Positions 30,036 through 42,128 of a stretch of DNA of 64,000 nt are shown here, piece by piece. The stretch is from Thecaphora thlaspeos (lineage: Eukaryota > Basidiomycota > Ustilaginomycetes > Urocystidales > Glomosporiaceae), in NCBI GenBank assembly GCA_900291925.1, contig UWYS01000007.1:496001-560000 (forward strand), given 5' to 3'. Positions within the stretch are counted from its first letter, which is position 1. Every line of letters begins with the position of its first letter. The notes beneath the pieces are model-generated. The model was given only the letters and a program-made list of their open reading frames with translations. It searched no databases and was not told where the DNA came from. Both the position numbers and the translations under genes were made by a program.

Positions 30036-31966
30036 ATGGCCGACACTTCCCTCTTCGAAGTCGCCCGCCAGACGCACGAGGAGACCGAGCGCTACCAGCA
30101 GGCCCTCGTCGACATCTTCGTCCAGTCCACCACCTCCTCCGCTCCCATCACCCACAAGGACAAGCTCGTACGCTCCCACAAGGCGTCCCACCTCCTCGAC
30201 CGCATTTTGTCCCGATACGCATTCCTAGACGACTTCTACACAGACACCTCGGGCGACAAGGCGCGCGAGTTTCACCACCTAGACGGCTCCAATGCCACCG
30301 CAGAATCTTCCACATCCGCCGCAGCCGCTTCCACCCCGCACGGCGATGCCTTCTCTGAGTTCTACTCGAGGCTCGACAAGATCAAAGAGTACCACCAAAA
30401 GTACCCAGGCGCCGTCCCAGATGCCTTTGCCGTCGACTTTGGCGCGCTCGAGGGCGGCGCGCACGGCGGCATAAGCAGCGCGGCCGCGTCAGAGATGTCG
30501 GCATCCGGCCTCGACTTTGTCGACCGCATGTTTAGCGGAGAAGAGATGGCTGGGCGCTACATGGACCTCTACCTCCATCACGAGGCTTTCCTCAATCTCA
30601 AGCGCGTCAAGCGCGTCACCTACCTCCGCTACATCGACGAATTCGACAAGCTCGCGGGGGAGGATAGCAAGGTACCGGACGAAGCCAAGCGCTCCGACGG
30701 ATACAAGAAGTACCTGGCAGACCTGCGCAGCTACCTCTCCAACTTCCTCCGCAAGACGCAGCCGCTCTCCGACATCGATCAGCTCGAGGCATCGACGCTC
30801 GCGGCGTTCGACGAGCAGTGGGAGGCCGCCAAAGTGGAGGGCTGGGAAGACCACGGAGACGCCATCTTCAACGCCGGCACAAAGGGACAAGGCAAGGGCA
30901 AGTCGAACGGAAACGCAGCGACGGCAGAGAACGGCGAAGGGATCGGGTGCGAAGCCTGTCGACGTTCCTACTCAAAACAGACAGTCTACGACGCCCACCT
31001 CAAGTCGCCCAAGCATCAGAAGGCTGCCCAGAGGCTGGCCGCGGCAGGCAGTGAGACAAAGGACGGCGACAACCGCGGCACGCCAACAGCAGCGGGCGCC
31101 AACACCGGCGAGATCGAACGCATCAAGCGGCAGACGAGGGCGAAAGCCTTGGCGCGCGAGGAGGCGCTGGTCCGAGCGCTGGGCGTCGAGCTAGCTTCAG
31201 TCCGAGCGGATACCAGGGCCAACGTCGAGCGCAGAGCGGCCCTGACAGATCGGGAGAGGCAGGCAGAGGCCGAGGCGGCCGAGGACGACCTCAACAACAT
31301 GGCGGCGGCTACCGGCGGCAACGGCGTCCTCGACGGCGAAGCAAACGGCGATGAAGACGAAGACGGGGAAGAGAAGATTTACAATCCCCTCCGGCTGCCG
31401 TTGGGGTGGGACGGAAGGCCTATTCCATACTGGCTCTACAAGCTGCACGGGCTGGGCGTCGAGTTCAGGTGTGAGATCTGCTCGGACCACGTCTACCAAG
31501 GCAGGTGAGTCCGCATCGACCCGACCCGTCCCAGGCCAAAGCACGCCGCGACCAAACTGACCCCAATTCTTCGTCTGATGATCCATCTACCTGCGCCGTT
31601 TTCTGACCATTAGGAAAAACTTTGAGAAACACTTCCAGGAATCTCGCCACGCTTTCGGCATGCGAGCGCTCGGTCTGCCGAACACTGTGCAATTCCGAGA
31701 CGTTACCCGGATCCAAGATGCTCTCGCATGTAAGCATCGAACGTCCCTGCCTCTCCACCTGGACCCCTCTTGCTCAACCTCGCTAGTTCACCCATGCTGA
31801 AATGAGTCCTCTCTATATCATTCCGAATCTCACAGTGGCTGACAAGGTCAAGAAGCAGGGAAAGCAACTGACGGAACAGGACGACGACGCAGAGGTAGAG
31901 GATGATCATGGAAACACGTATACCAGAAAGACCTACGAGTTGCTCAAGCGACAGGGTCTCATCTAG
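30036..31966 (+). CDS. SF3A3: splicing factor 3A subunit 3 (SF3a60 / Prp9)
   Basis: Three exons: 30036-31504, 31614-31729 and 31836-31966, giving 571 aa (human SF3A3 has 501). N-terminal helices ([16 protein letters not shown]), then [20 protein letters not shown] and [11 protein letters not shown] match the SF3a60 binding region. A first zinc finger ([20 protein letters not shown]) and the matrin-type C-terminal finger ([20 protein letters not shown], then [16 protein letters not shown]) are clear; the second is assembled across intron 1. SF3a is part of U2 snRNP and helps branch-site recognition in the nucleus. Length beyond the human protein comes from a Gly/Asn-rich insert and a charged stretch between the fingers. 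Confidence 0.95.
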
Positions 31967-32104
31967 CCGCACATTGCACGATACACACATGGCGATGGAA
32001 CCGTGGCAGTTCCGAGTCGGTCAGTTGTATAAGGAGTCCTCCAATGTCTACTAGCCATTTACATCGCTCGCTCTGCTGTACGGCCTCTCTATGCTCGGAG
32101 CGAT

Positions 32105-33200
32105 CTACAACGTAGTCTGGCAAACGACCGACTCTACGAGCTTGCGCATATCCTCTGCCCTGATCCTTCCGACCTCTAGGACCTCTTCGTGGTTAGCGGC
32201 CTCGCTCTTATCAGCCTGGAGCTGCTTGAGTGCGTCTCCGCCCTTGTTTGCGCCGGCGCCGGCCTTGATCTCGTCCTGGAGGGCCTTTCTCGTGTCAAAG
32301 TAGGGCGAGAGGACGACCCTGTTCGTGATCAACGAGATGGCGAGCACGCGCATACCACAGTGGGCGGCGGCGATGACTTCGGGCACCGTCGACATTCCGA
32401 CGGCATCGGCGCCCACCGTCTGCAGGAAACGGGCGTCGGCGCGAGACTCGTACGAAGGTCCCAGGACGTAGGCGTACGTGCCCTGCTGCATCGATGCCTC
32501 GTCGATGCCGATCTTGTCGGCTGCGCGGAAGAGGGAAAGGCGCAGCTCGACGTCGTACGCGTTGGAGAGCGGAGGGAACCTCGGACCGAGCGCGGACAGG
32601 TTGGCTCCGATGAGAGGGTTCATGCTGGTCAGCGTCGGGAGGGAGAGGTGATCATGCAGCGCCATGATGGTGCCGACCTTGAAGTTGGAGTTGAGACCGC
32701 CGGCGGCGTTGGTGACGATGATGGCGCTCACCCCGAGGCAGCGCATCACGCGCACCGGGAAGACGCACGCCTGGGCGCTGTGTCCCTCGTACGTGTGGAA
32801 ACGGCCGAGGCAAGCGACCACGGAGACCCGGTTGACCTTGGACGGGTCGGACTCGTCCGGCTGGAAAAGGTAGCCAAAGGCGAGCGAAGACTTGTGGCCT
32901 TCCACGGTGGACACAGAGAAGCCAGGGATCTCGGTGTACGGGATCTCGACCTTGCCCTCGAGCGTCGAAGCGAGACCGGACAGACCAGAGCCGCTGTGTG
33001 ACGAGACGATAGCAGATGTGTGGCGACGATACGTTCAACGACGGATTCAGAGGCGACTTCTGAGCCGACTTCGAAGCTCACCAGATGATGCCCCATTGCG
33101 GGCTGGCCAGCTCCTTGGGAACGGCCTTTCTGATCGCCTCGACGGCGGAGCCAAAGTGGGCGGGCAGGGCAGAGAGATCAACAGAGGAGAGCGGCGCCAT
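32105..33200 (-). CDS. PNP1: purine nucleoside phosphorylase
   Basis: Two exons: 33200-33082 and 32993-32105, with an 88-nt intron joined at phase 2, giving 335 aa. The join builds GIICGSGLSGLASTLEG, the phosphate-binding motif of the trimeric PNP/MTAP family. Further motifs: VTNAAGGLNSNFKVG, MALHDHLSLPTLTSMNPLIG and GMSTVPEVIAAAHCGM. The enzyme cleaves inosine and guanosine with phosphate to the free base and ribose-1-phosphate in purine salvage; together with IMPDH the window covers both salvage and de novo guanine supply, though the genes are not adjacent. The VTNAAGG asparagine favours PNP over methylthioadenosine phosphorylase. Its 3' end is 138 bp from that of SF3A3. Confidence 0.95.
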
Positions 33201-34750
33201 CTTGCAAGGTGTTGAAAGTGATTGATATGAGACTGGCTCGACGGTGTAGACGGTGTTGTGGGGTAGGAAGCAAGAGGGAAGGGGCGAGGAAAAGACGGGG
33301 AAAGGGGGGGGGATGGAGGGAACTGCAAGCTGTGGGATTATTGTCCTTCTCTCGAAGAGCAGCAACGCTCTACTTCTTCGGCGATGTCCGAAGTAAGTCC
33401 CCGGATCCGCCGATCAGCGATACTCGTACGAATAGCCAGCTGCTCAAGCCTCGCCCCAATCATCTTGCTCCAGCCGCCCTCATCACGCCCTAGTTTCGTC
33501 GCTGTACGAGCATGTTGCTGTGTTTCCTTTGCAAGGCGACACCGGCCTCTGTCACCACGGGCCCTCGAATCACGATGAGGCGGCGGCGAGCCATGTGGAT
33601 TGGCGACGTTCCTGAAGCACCCGTCGATGACCCATGGCGCAAGTCCGGACCGAGCTGCTTTCGGTGGACCGATTGGACCGAACCGGATGATGGTGGTGGT
33701 GGCGGCGACCTCTGTCCCTTCCCGATATCCCTGTCTGCTGCCCGGCGCTTGCTCGAGCTATTCCCCAGATTGTCGCTGCAGATGCAGGGAAATGCTGTAC
33801 CGAAGCCTGCCCCATTTGGCAGGGTGCCTGACAAGCGTGGCCGTCTCCGCGCTGTGCGACCGCTCCGATACGGAGCACCGTGGGCCGAAGCAAGTGATGG
33901 GACAGATACGCGGGCAAGAGCGGGGAAGCGGCATGACGCGAGGGCCTGGTGGTGAAAGGGTTGGGCGTGAGAGGGACGAAGGGAGCAAAACGTTGAGGAA
34001 AATAAAAATTCGGCCTTTCCGCCGCATCGAGTCTGGTGGTGTTGGTGCGGCGAGTGTCGTGCGGCGGTGTCCGAGGATCGTCGGTCGAAGAGGCGACATG
34101 CAGCCGGGACGCCAAAAAGCGACATCTGAAGCGCTCATAAAGCCTTTGATGATATCGGAAGACAGTCAAGCGACGCTGGAGTGCAGAGCGGATCGTAGAC
34201 CTGCCTCGTTCCCCTTTTTATTTTATTCTTCAAACACCAGCAGGCTATGGCTTCGCATGCGACGTGTGGCAAGGGCACAGGTGTGATATTTCTGGGCTTC
34301 GCCGTGTTGGAAGTATCAAACATAGCTACCAACTGTCGATCCGGGTCACTCTGGCGTAGCAGGATTTCAACACCCCGTACCGTGGAGGGGAGATTTTGCT
34401 GAGTAATTTAAGCCCGACCGCCCGCCCGCCGCCGCTGCCGCCGCACGACGCCGCCAGACCAGGCCGCGGGCTTCGCAACTCCTATCCGAACTACAGGCGC
34501 CCACGGTAACCCCAGCGTTAAGCACTCCTGCTGTACGGGAGGACATAGCGAAGCTTTACAACACACTCTGAGTGACTTGATTGGGTCAAGATCGATAAGG
34601 AAGCCACCCTATGCTGGACTGCTCTTGGGATGACAACTCGGCGGTCGGAGCGAAGGTTGAGCGTGAGGGTGATGCTAAGTGCTGGGACAGGGTTGCGGCA
34701 CCAGCTCACACGGCTATCGCCATGAACGCACGACTCGCTCATGTGTAGGC
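33201..34750. other. gene-free region upstream of PNP
   Basis: About 1.5 kb. The first 150 bp are probably the PNP leader (CT-rich in the gene's sense). A frame at 33600-34286 and its antisense counterpart are both open but show no motif, so neither is called. Confidence 0.45.
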
Positions 34751-34902
34751 TAACGCGTTTCCCTCGGAATCCGGCCGAAAAAAAGCAGACTGTCTACCAC
34801 CCTCACCGCCATTGTCGTCGATGGTGGAAGTGAGGGTGGTAGACAGTCTGCTTTTTCTCGGCCGGATTCCTAGCGACGCCGGATTGCTAGGGAAATGCGT
34901 TA
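34751..34902. repeat. long inverted repeat / hairpin with 41-bp arms
   Basis: Left arm 34766-34806 and right arm 34830-34870 pair over 41 bp with one mismatch, around a 23-nt spacer whose own CCAT/ATGG ends can pair. Outer arms 34751-34764 and 34889-34902 pair at 13 of 14 positions. The right side carries an 18-nt extra segment (34871-34888) that partly duplicates CCGGATTCCTAG. No coding potential and no clear target-site duplication. It could be a small fold-back transposon remnant, a hairpin RNA source, or a cruciform-forming site. Confidence 0.85.
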
Positions 34903-35554
34903 CGCCCCGTCTCGACCAGCGTGGAAGACGCTAATAAGTTAACGGAGGCCAAGCTTCGGCTCGAGCCGTCGCTTGAAGCGCTTCCTCTGGCTCAAGACCC
35001 ACCGCGATGGTGCCTCTCACTCTCTCTCCCGCGCGCTCTCCGAGGCCAGTTCGTTGCCAACCCTTTTAGGCAATCTGTAACGCACTGCCCTCTGCCGCGT
35101 GACCACGAGCCAAAGTGGATGGTCGTAGGCGAGCAAGGGCCGTCTAGGGTACAGACAAGCTCCGCCACGGCAATTGCCGTCCTATAGACGAGAGGCAGGG
35201 TGGACCAGAGGCAGTGAATTTGCCGCAGGTGGGCTGGCCACAACGACATCGGCTTGCAGACAACAAGTAGAGCCGGAAGAAAGGTTGAGCATGGCAAGCA
35301 CGCAAGCGCTCCGCCTTAGCTTCCTCTCCCTCCTATGCCTGCGTGTGGTTGCCCCTTTCCTGGTTGTACCTATATATCCAAGGCACCCTCGCCGTTGGGC
35401 CCCTCGGCGACCCCCCGTTCCCGCCACCAATCTCCTCTTCGCTCTCCCGTCCACCACCCCCCTCGCCCTCTTCCCTCTCTCCCCGGTTCTTCGCCACTCA
35501 GGTTAGATAGACGCCCCTTCCTTCCTCCCTACCTTCTCACACCTCCCGCTCGCC
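34903..35554 (+). promoter_or_regulatory. upstream region of PTR2
   Basis: About 650 bp before the transporter start. From about 35320 the + strand is pyrimidine-rich and most likely leader. The only clear promoter-like element is the TATA box listed separately. Confidence 0.4.
35371..35378 (+). promoter_or_regulatory. possible TATA box of PTR2
   Basis: TATATATC at 35371-35378, just 5' of the pyrimidine-rich stretch and 177 nt upstream of the PTR2 start codon. The spacing would fit a leader of about 140-150 nt. TATA elements are otherwise scarce in the window. Confidence 0.4.
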
Positions 35555-37840
35555 ATGCCCGCCGACGCTACCGACGACCTCTTCGCCGGTGTAGCCGAGG
35601 CCCAGCGCGACGACCATGTCACCGACCTCAAGGAGCACGGTGCACATGACGATGTTCACCCCATGGCCCACCACGGCGCTGCCTCGCCTGTCCACAACAA
35701 GGGCGAGGTGCAGGACGCCGACTACGTGGCCCCCACCGACGAGGAGCGCTCAACTCTTCGCCGAATCCCCGAGAAACTCCCCCTGGCAGCCTACGCCATC
35801 GCCTTCTGCGAACTGGCCGAGCGCTTCTCCTACTACGGTTGCCAGCAGGTGTTCCAGAACTTCGTTCAGCAGCCGCGTCCCGCCAACAACCGCGCCGGCA
35901 GCGGTGGCTCCAACAACCAGTCGGGCGCCCTCAACTACGGCCAGCAGATTGCTTCCGGCATGAACACCTTCAACACCTTCTGGGTCTACTGCATGCCTCT
36001 GCTCGGTGCCTACCTCGCCGATGCCCGCTGGGGTCGTTTCAAGACGATCTGCATCGCCGTCTTTATTGCTATGGCCGGACACATCCTCCTCATCGTCAGC
36101 GCCATCCCTAGCGTCCTCGACGACCGCGGGCGAGCCATGGCCTGCTTCGTTATCGCCATCATCGTCATGGGCGTCGGTACCGGCTGGTTTAAGTCGTCCA
36201 TCTCGCCCATGATCGCCGAGCAGGTCCGCGGCACCAAGCAGAGCGTCAAGGTGCTCCCCAAGACCGGCGAGAGGGTCATTGTCGACCCTACGCTCACCAT
36301 CTCGAGAATCTTCATGTACTTCTACCTAGGTACGTCCCCTGCCAATCCCCTTGCCGCCGGAGATCCCAACACCACCTGGCGCTTCCTTCTAAACAATTAC
36401 TCTCTACTCCTTATCCTACTCAGGTATTAACCTTGGTGCACTCGCTGGCCAGCTTGGCATGTCGTTTGCCGAGAAATACGTAGGTGAGTGCCTCGTATAA
36501 GAGGAGGACGATCGTACGGTCCAGCCTGATGGCGGCGAGATTTATTTATTTATTTATTTATTTTTCATCCTCTTCCCCCATACCCTGTCCTCCGACCCGC
36601 GTCGTGTCCCGCTCAGGCTTCTGGCTGTCGTACACGCTCCCCACGATCGTCTTCCTCTTCTGCGTTCCCGTCCTAATCTTTGGCAACAAGTACTACGTCA
36701 AGACGCCCCCTACCGGCTCGGTGCTGGCTGAGTGCGTCCGTCTGTGGCGCTACGCCGCTAGCGGACGCTGGTCGCTCAACCCGATCAAGCTCTTCAAGAA
36801 GATGACGGCCGACGACTTCTGGATGAGCGTCAAGCCTTCGCAGGTCGTCGCGGCCGGCGAGGCTAAGCCGCGCTGGATGACGTTCGACGATGCCTGGGTC
36901 GATGAGGTGCGACGTGGCTTCAAGGCGTGCACCGTCTTCCTGTGGTACCCGCTCTACTGGCTCAGTTACAACCAGATTGTCAACAACCTCACCTCGCAGG
37001 CGGCCACCATGACCGTCAACGGCCTCCCCAACGAGATCGTCTCGAACCTCAACCCCTTCGCCCTCATCATTCTCATTCCTCTGTTCGATCTGTTCCTGTA
37101 CCCGTACCTGCGCAGGTGCGGCCTTCGCTTCACACCGCTCAAGAGGGTCACCCTCGGCTTCTTCACGGGTTCGTTCGCCATGGTCTGGTCGTGCGTGCTG
37201 CAGTACTACATCTACAAGACGTCGCAGTGCGGCAAGAACGCCTCGAGCTGCTACGACATCAACGGTGACGGTATCGCCGACCTCGGAGCCGACGGCACCG
37301 AGGACGGCGCCGTTTACATTCCCTCGCCGCTCAACATCTGGATCCAGTCGGGCTCGTACATCCTCATCGCCGTCTCGGAGATCCTTGCCTCGATCACAGG
37401 CCTCGAGTACGCTTACTCGAAGGCGCCCAAGTCGATGCGTTCCCTCGTTATGGCTGCCTTCCTCTTCACCAGCGCCATCGCCGCTGCCCTGCAGCAAGCA
37501 TTTACGTCCATCTCCGAGGACCCGTACCTCGAGTGGCTCTACGGCACGTTTGCCGTCATTGCATTCGTTGGAGGTTGTGGCTTCTGGTGAGTTTTGCGCG
37601 CTCAAGCCCGCATGTTCCTCGTACTCTCGTCGACTCTTGCTCACTGTCCTCCTGGCTTCTTCGTCGTCTTCCGATTACAGGTACTCGTTCCGCAAGCTCG
37701 ACTCGGAGGAGGATGCGCTCAACGAGCTCGATCACGGAGAGGTTGTCGCTGGCGACCGCGAGCTCGCGAGGGACTACGTCGACGCGCCGCACGCTGTCCA
37801 GCCCCAGCTCGGCGATGTCCCCCACAATGAGAAGAGCTAG
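35555..37840 (+). CDS. PTR2: proton-coupled di/tripeptide transporter (PTR2/POT family)
   Basis: Four exons: 35555-36329, 36424-36483, 36617-37586 and 37681-37840, giving 654 aa. The family signature ELAERFSYYG is at residues 86-95, and splicing of exons 1-2 builds FYLGINLGALAGQ, the second PTR2 signature. Many hydrophobic spans follow, for example TICIAVFIAMAGHILLIVSA and FALIILIPLFDLFLYPYLRR, with the long cytosolic loop expected in fungal members. The protein imports small peptides with protons across the plasma membrane. The N-terminus is hydrophilic and His/Asp-rich; the C-terminal tail is acidic (DSEEDALNELDHGE), a likely site of ubiquitin or phosphorylation control by analogy with yeast Ptr2. 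Intron 2 holds a TTTA microsatellite. Confidence 0.96.
36541..36564. repeat. (TTTA)n microsatellite within PTR2 intron 2
   Basis: About six TTTA units inside the 133-nt second intron, just upstream of its polypyrimidine stretch. Confidence 0.9.
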
Positions 37841-38218
37841 ACGTCCTTGCCCGCTAGTCGTCTTCATTAGGGAGACGCTCGCTCGCTCGGGCTCGCTCGG
37901 TCATTATATCTGCCCTTGTTCTCTTCCCTCATTGCTCTCTCTCTCTCTCTCTTCTGGCCCTTCTCTGCAAAACAAACATCTGTGTACACCTGCGTAAAGT
38001 TCTCGACGCGTTCGGGATCCTCCCACACATCACGCTGTATCTCTTGCAGATGACCCTTCCATTATGATACCAGGAATGTCACGGAGCGTCGACGCCATCC
38101 ATCCGGGTCCGAGTGCAATCTCGCACTGTTCCCTTCACTGAATCGACGAGGAAGACGATGCCACTTGTATGCAAAGAGAGTTCTGCTCGACATCGCACAA
38201 CCTCGCCTGTCGACCGCT
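37841..38218. other. convergent 3' intergenic region with (CT)n repeat
   Basis: 378 bp between PTR2 and NAA25. It holds a (CT)9 run at about 37935-37952. No gene was seen. Confidence 0.5.
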
Positions 38219-41200
38219 CTATACATCACTCGATGCATTCTCCAAAGCATCCAACACCTTCTCCAGGCTCTTTGCGGTATTCTTGCTTGTCGCTCTACGC
38301 AGCGACTCGATCTTTTTCTTTCCAAGCGCGGCGAGACCTCGCTCGAGCACGTCAAGGTCCGTCGACGACGACGATGAATCGTTGCTCGTCAGTCTTTTCG
38401 ACGCATCGCTGATTAGCATCGCCATCTCACGTAGATGAGCTTGGGCCGTTGCCTTTGTCTCCTCAAGATCGGAGGACGTGTGGACGCTGGAGAAGAGGTG
38501 CGAGTAGGTTTCCAGTGTGTTGCTGACGGTGTGGAGGAGGTCGAAGGGTCGAGTCTCCCCGGATCGGAGGGTGGCGGTGAGAGTCGAGACGAGGGTTCTC
38601 CGACCTACGTTGATGGACGGTTGGTACAAGGATGGAGGGAGAACACATCAGGACCAAACCATCGCGGTATCGAGAACAAGCGAGAACGGAAGATGCTCAC
38701 CGCTAAAGAACTTCTCGATGGCTGCTGCCTCCAACGTCCCCGCGCTGCGCTTGGTGATGAGGTCATACATCTCCCGCTCGGCCGCTGTTAGCTCGCCGTT
38801 ATCATCGCTTGATGCCTTGACGACAGCTGTACTGTCGAAGAGCCCGTTCATAGCTTTCAGCCAGCCAGTCTTCGAGATGGATCGTGGGGTGTTGAGTACA
38901 AGACGGTGGGAGGATCAGTCGATGTCCAGCGACTCATTGCGTCGGAGGACGGCGTCTGCGCATCCGCTTACCTTGGCGATGGGTCCGAGCGCCGTCTGCT
39001 CGATGATGCCCGGGGTGTCGAGAGGCTGAAAGTTGGGGAGGATGGCAAAGTCACGCTGGTCGTGGCAGCCGCCTGCGGTGCGATCGTTGAGGTCGCCGTC
39101 CGAAGACATAAAGATGGTGGTGTCGTGCATCAGTACGGCACGCAATCCGTTAACCTCTGGGAGGGCTGAAGGACTTACGAGCGAGGTCCTGCTTCACGGA
39201 CAACGCGAGCGTTGCAATCTCCTTGACAAGACGCTGGCGGTCAGATTCCGAGACGTTGCTCGAAGATAGAGTGATCGTCTTGGAGCGCGCCGACTCGATA
39301 CGAAAGAGCTGGCGCTGAATTGACCGGTCTATCGCCTCGCCAAATTCGACAAACTCTTCCACCTGCGCAGCGCGACCAGTGAGTGGAGAGGTTCAGCATC
39401 GTCAGTCGGCGAGACAAGGAAAGAGCCACCGTCGGTCGAGCGTGTGCGATACCCCTGACTCACCCTTGAAAAAGTGCCGTGCTCGAAGCACTTTACCACC
39501 ATCTCTGGCGTCGAGCGCAAATTCTCGTCGTAGATCTCCTCGGCGGCTAGGATAGCCTTGTTGACCAGAAGCCTGAAAACCGACTCCGAGACCTTGCCGC
39601 CGGATGAGGGTGGCGAGGCAGCAGCACCGAACGCCGAGACCCGGTCGCTCCAGAGGTGGGAGAGCGTGTCGTTCTGGATGACCTTGATTCCGATCAGGCT
39701 GTAGTGGATCGATGCTCTGTCGTAGCAGCCTGGTCGTTCGGAAAGCGGAGGGGATCGTCAACACAGAATGACGCTTCTCGAAATCGCTGAGCACTCTCGG
39801 CCAAGAACAAGCTTAGCACCGTGCTTACCCAGGATCAGGTAACACCGTATCAGCAGCATCCGCAGCTGGTAGCCCTTCTTGCTCCTCGCACAGGCATACT
39901 CCAACAGGGTGACAGCCTGGTGGAGTATGCTGATCCGCTGCTGCAACGCGATAGCATAAGCAGATATCAGCGATTGGGCAGCGAGCAGGGCCAGATCGTC
40001 GGCTGGCTGCATTTCCGTGTCCGGGAGCTCCTTGCCTGTTGACGATCGTCGAAGGAGGACGGCAGAGAAGGTTGGTCAATCGTGCTTTGCCACCCATGCT
40101 GGGGCTAGAAAATACTCGTGCAACGGAGACGAACGCTCACCGATCGTTAGGCCCTGCAGGTACTCTTCGAGCCTGACGGCAGCCGTCTTGAGCTCGGAGT
40201 CGACCGTGATCTCGTCCTTCGCCACGACTGATCGCTGCACCTTGGCAATGTTGATGTTCCATCGGAGGTCCTTCTCGTCCTTGACTGGATGCGCCCTCCG
40301 CAGGCGCTCGAGCTCGCCACTGAGCTGCACGCGATGCTCCGACGACAGCAAGGACAGGTACGACAGGACGTCTTCGTGGCAGCATGGCTTGGTGCCGAAC
40401 GTCTGGAAGTAGTCCACTATCAGTGTCGATGCTCTTTCGGACGTCTCGGTCGCTGCAGTCGCTGTGCCATGCGCGTTTGCCCTGAGTAGCTCGAGGCGAG
40501 CCAGCCTTGCGGAGCGATCCTTGCTGCCTGCCTCGTCTGATGCTAACGCCTCCACGAGCTTGCCAGCCTGCTCGACGCTGTCGCTGCCGATGCGGGCAGA
40601 CGCCTTCACAAAAGCCAGGACATGTGCCCAGTTGCGGCTTCTGGAAATGGGGGCAGAGCGGCGACCAAGCGGACACGACGATCAACAACGAAGCCAGCGC
40701 TGGACAGACAATCTCGACATTGTAAACTTACCCTGCTTCGAGCTTCGCCTTGGCCTCGTCGCGGACAAAGGGCCATTCGCCGAACTCCTCTGCGAGCTCC
40801 CTCCGGAAGAACTCGAGGCTCAGGCTCCTCTCGCACAGCTTGTCGGCCGGCGTGCCAACGGCCGAGAGCAGCGCGAAAGCCTCGGCCTTCTTGCCCTGCT
40901 TTGTGAGGACGGCCAGCTGGAGCGCCAGCTCCTCTTCTGCATTCTCGTCAAGCAGCTGGACCTTTGAATGGCTTGCGATCATCCTTTCGCAGAGCGGCAG
41001 GGCGAGTGCGGCGCCTGGCTCTTCGGCACGGCGCGAGAGCAGGATGTAGCTCTGTATCGACCACCAGAAGTACTGCCATCGGGCCTTTGGGTCCTTGAGG
41101 GAACCGTCGAACGACTTGTGCATCTTGAAGCTGGTCTGTTGAGCCTTTTGGTAGTACTTGTGCTTGACCATGGCGAGGAAGGCCTGCCTTGCGAGGTCCT

Positions 41201-41546
41201 CGTTGGCCGGCTGCGCCTTGGTGGCCTTTTCGAGCAGGGCAACCTCGTCCTGGCCCCTGCCGAGCCTCGAGAGGGACCATGTGAGCGGGTGGAGGGCCAC
41301 ATCGTCTCCGTTCTTGGTGAGGTCGCGCTTGAGGAGGAGGTCGCAGAGCTTGCTGGCCTCTGCCTTTTTGCCGGTGCGGATGAGGGCGATCGTCTTTAGC
41401 GCGCTGGCGAGCGAGAGGTTGGGCTGAGAGGCGAGGACCTTGTCGGCGTGCTTGATGGCGAGAACGCTGTTGCCCGTGTCGATGGCATTGTAGATGGGGG
41501 CGCAGGTGCGCTCTGCCAGCATCGCCAGCGGGTTAAAGGCGGCCAT
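38219..41546 (-). CDS. NAA25: N-terminal acetyltransferase B (NatB) auxiliary subunit
   Basis: Eight exons: 41546-40732, 40640-40141, 40035-39829, 39729-39464, 39362-39179, 39072-38972, 38869-38701 and 38604-38219, all phase-consistent, giving 875 aa. The N-terminus IYNAIDTGNSVLAIKHADKV and the following TPR-like helices (ALKTIALIRTGKKAEASKLC, LGRGQDEVALLEKATKAQPA) match Naa25/Mdm20. Later conserved parts include HYSLIGIKVIQNDTLSHLWS and RVEEFVEFGEAIDRSIQRQL. Naa25 anchors the catalytic subunit Naa20 on the ribosome; NatB acetylates nascent Met-Asp/Glu/Asn ends, including actin. In yeast, loss disturbs mitochondrial inheritance. The exact acceptor of intron 5 (39178-39073) is uncertain; an alternative would add 28 residues in frame. 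Confidence 0.9.
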
Positions 41547-42128
41547 GACGGACGGAGCAGCCGACCACCTTGCGAGCAGACGGTGGACGGCCCGAGCTGC
41601 CAGCTGCCGCACCTTGTGGAATGCACAAAGGTACACGGAAGCTTTCCGCCACTAGCTTGGCTTTCGGTCGAGGAGGGTCGTCGGATCAAGGTCCGAAAGG
41701 TAGGGAGGCGTGCTCGGGAGTGTGGCTAGTAGATAGAGGTCGAGTCGAGTGACGGGGCCGAGCGAAGAGAGGCGGTCTCGGAAGCTTCCGGATCACGAGG
41801 TGGAGTCGAGGAGCTTCCTCTCGCATCGATCACCTGTGACATTCAATGAGACCGCCGACCGAAGAGGCGGCCGCCGTGTGGAGTCGCGATCCGATTCTTC
41901 CGAGGACGAGCGAGCCATCTGGCCGACCTGCGAGTGTGACAATCGCCATCGCATCCGTCCTATCATCACCAACCTCGACCGCTCGACGCGACTCAGGCCC
42001 GATACCTATACCGTCGCACGCACGCTCTATACGCCATCGCCGTGCTCTAGGTGGCCCACGTCGGCTTCTCAGCTCCCCGCACCCCCTAGCCCTTCGTCAC
42101 CAACGAAAGCGACCACCGTCGGCTCAAG
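41547..42128. promoter_or_regulatory. divergent promoter between NAA25 and MIC12-like gene
   Basis: 582 bp between start codons; no gene or repeat was seen. Confidence 0.45.

Noticed and set aside
33600..34286. 228-codon frame on the + strand upstream of PNP
   Set aside because: Both strands are open over the same interval and neither shows a motif, hydrophobic pattern or supporting splice context.
36673..37644. 323-codon frame on the - strand
   Set aside because: Antisense to PTR2, whose family signatures are unambiguous.
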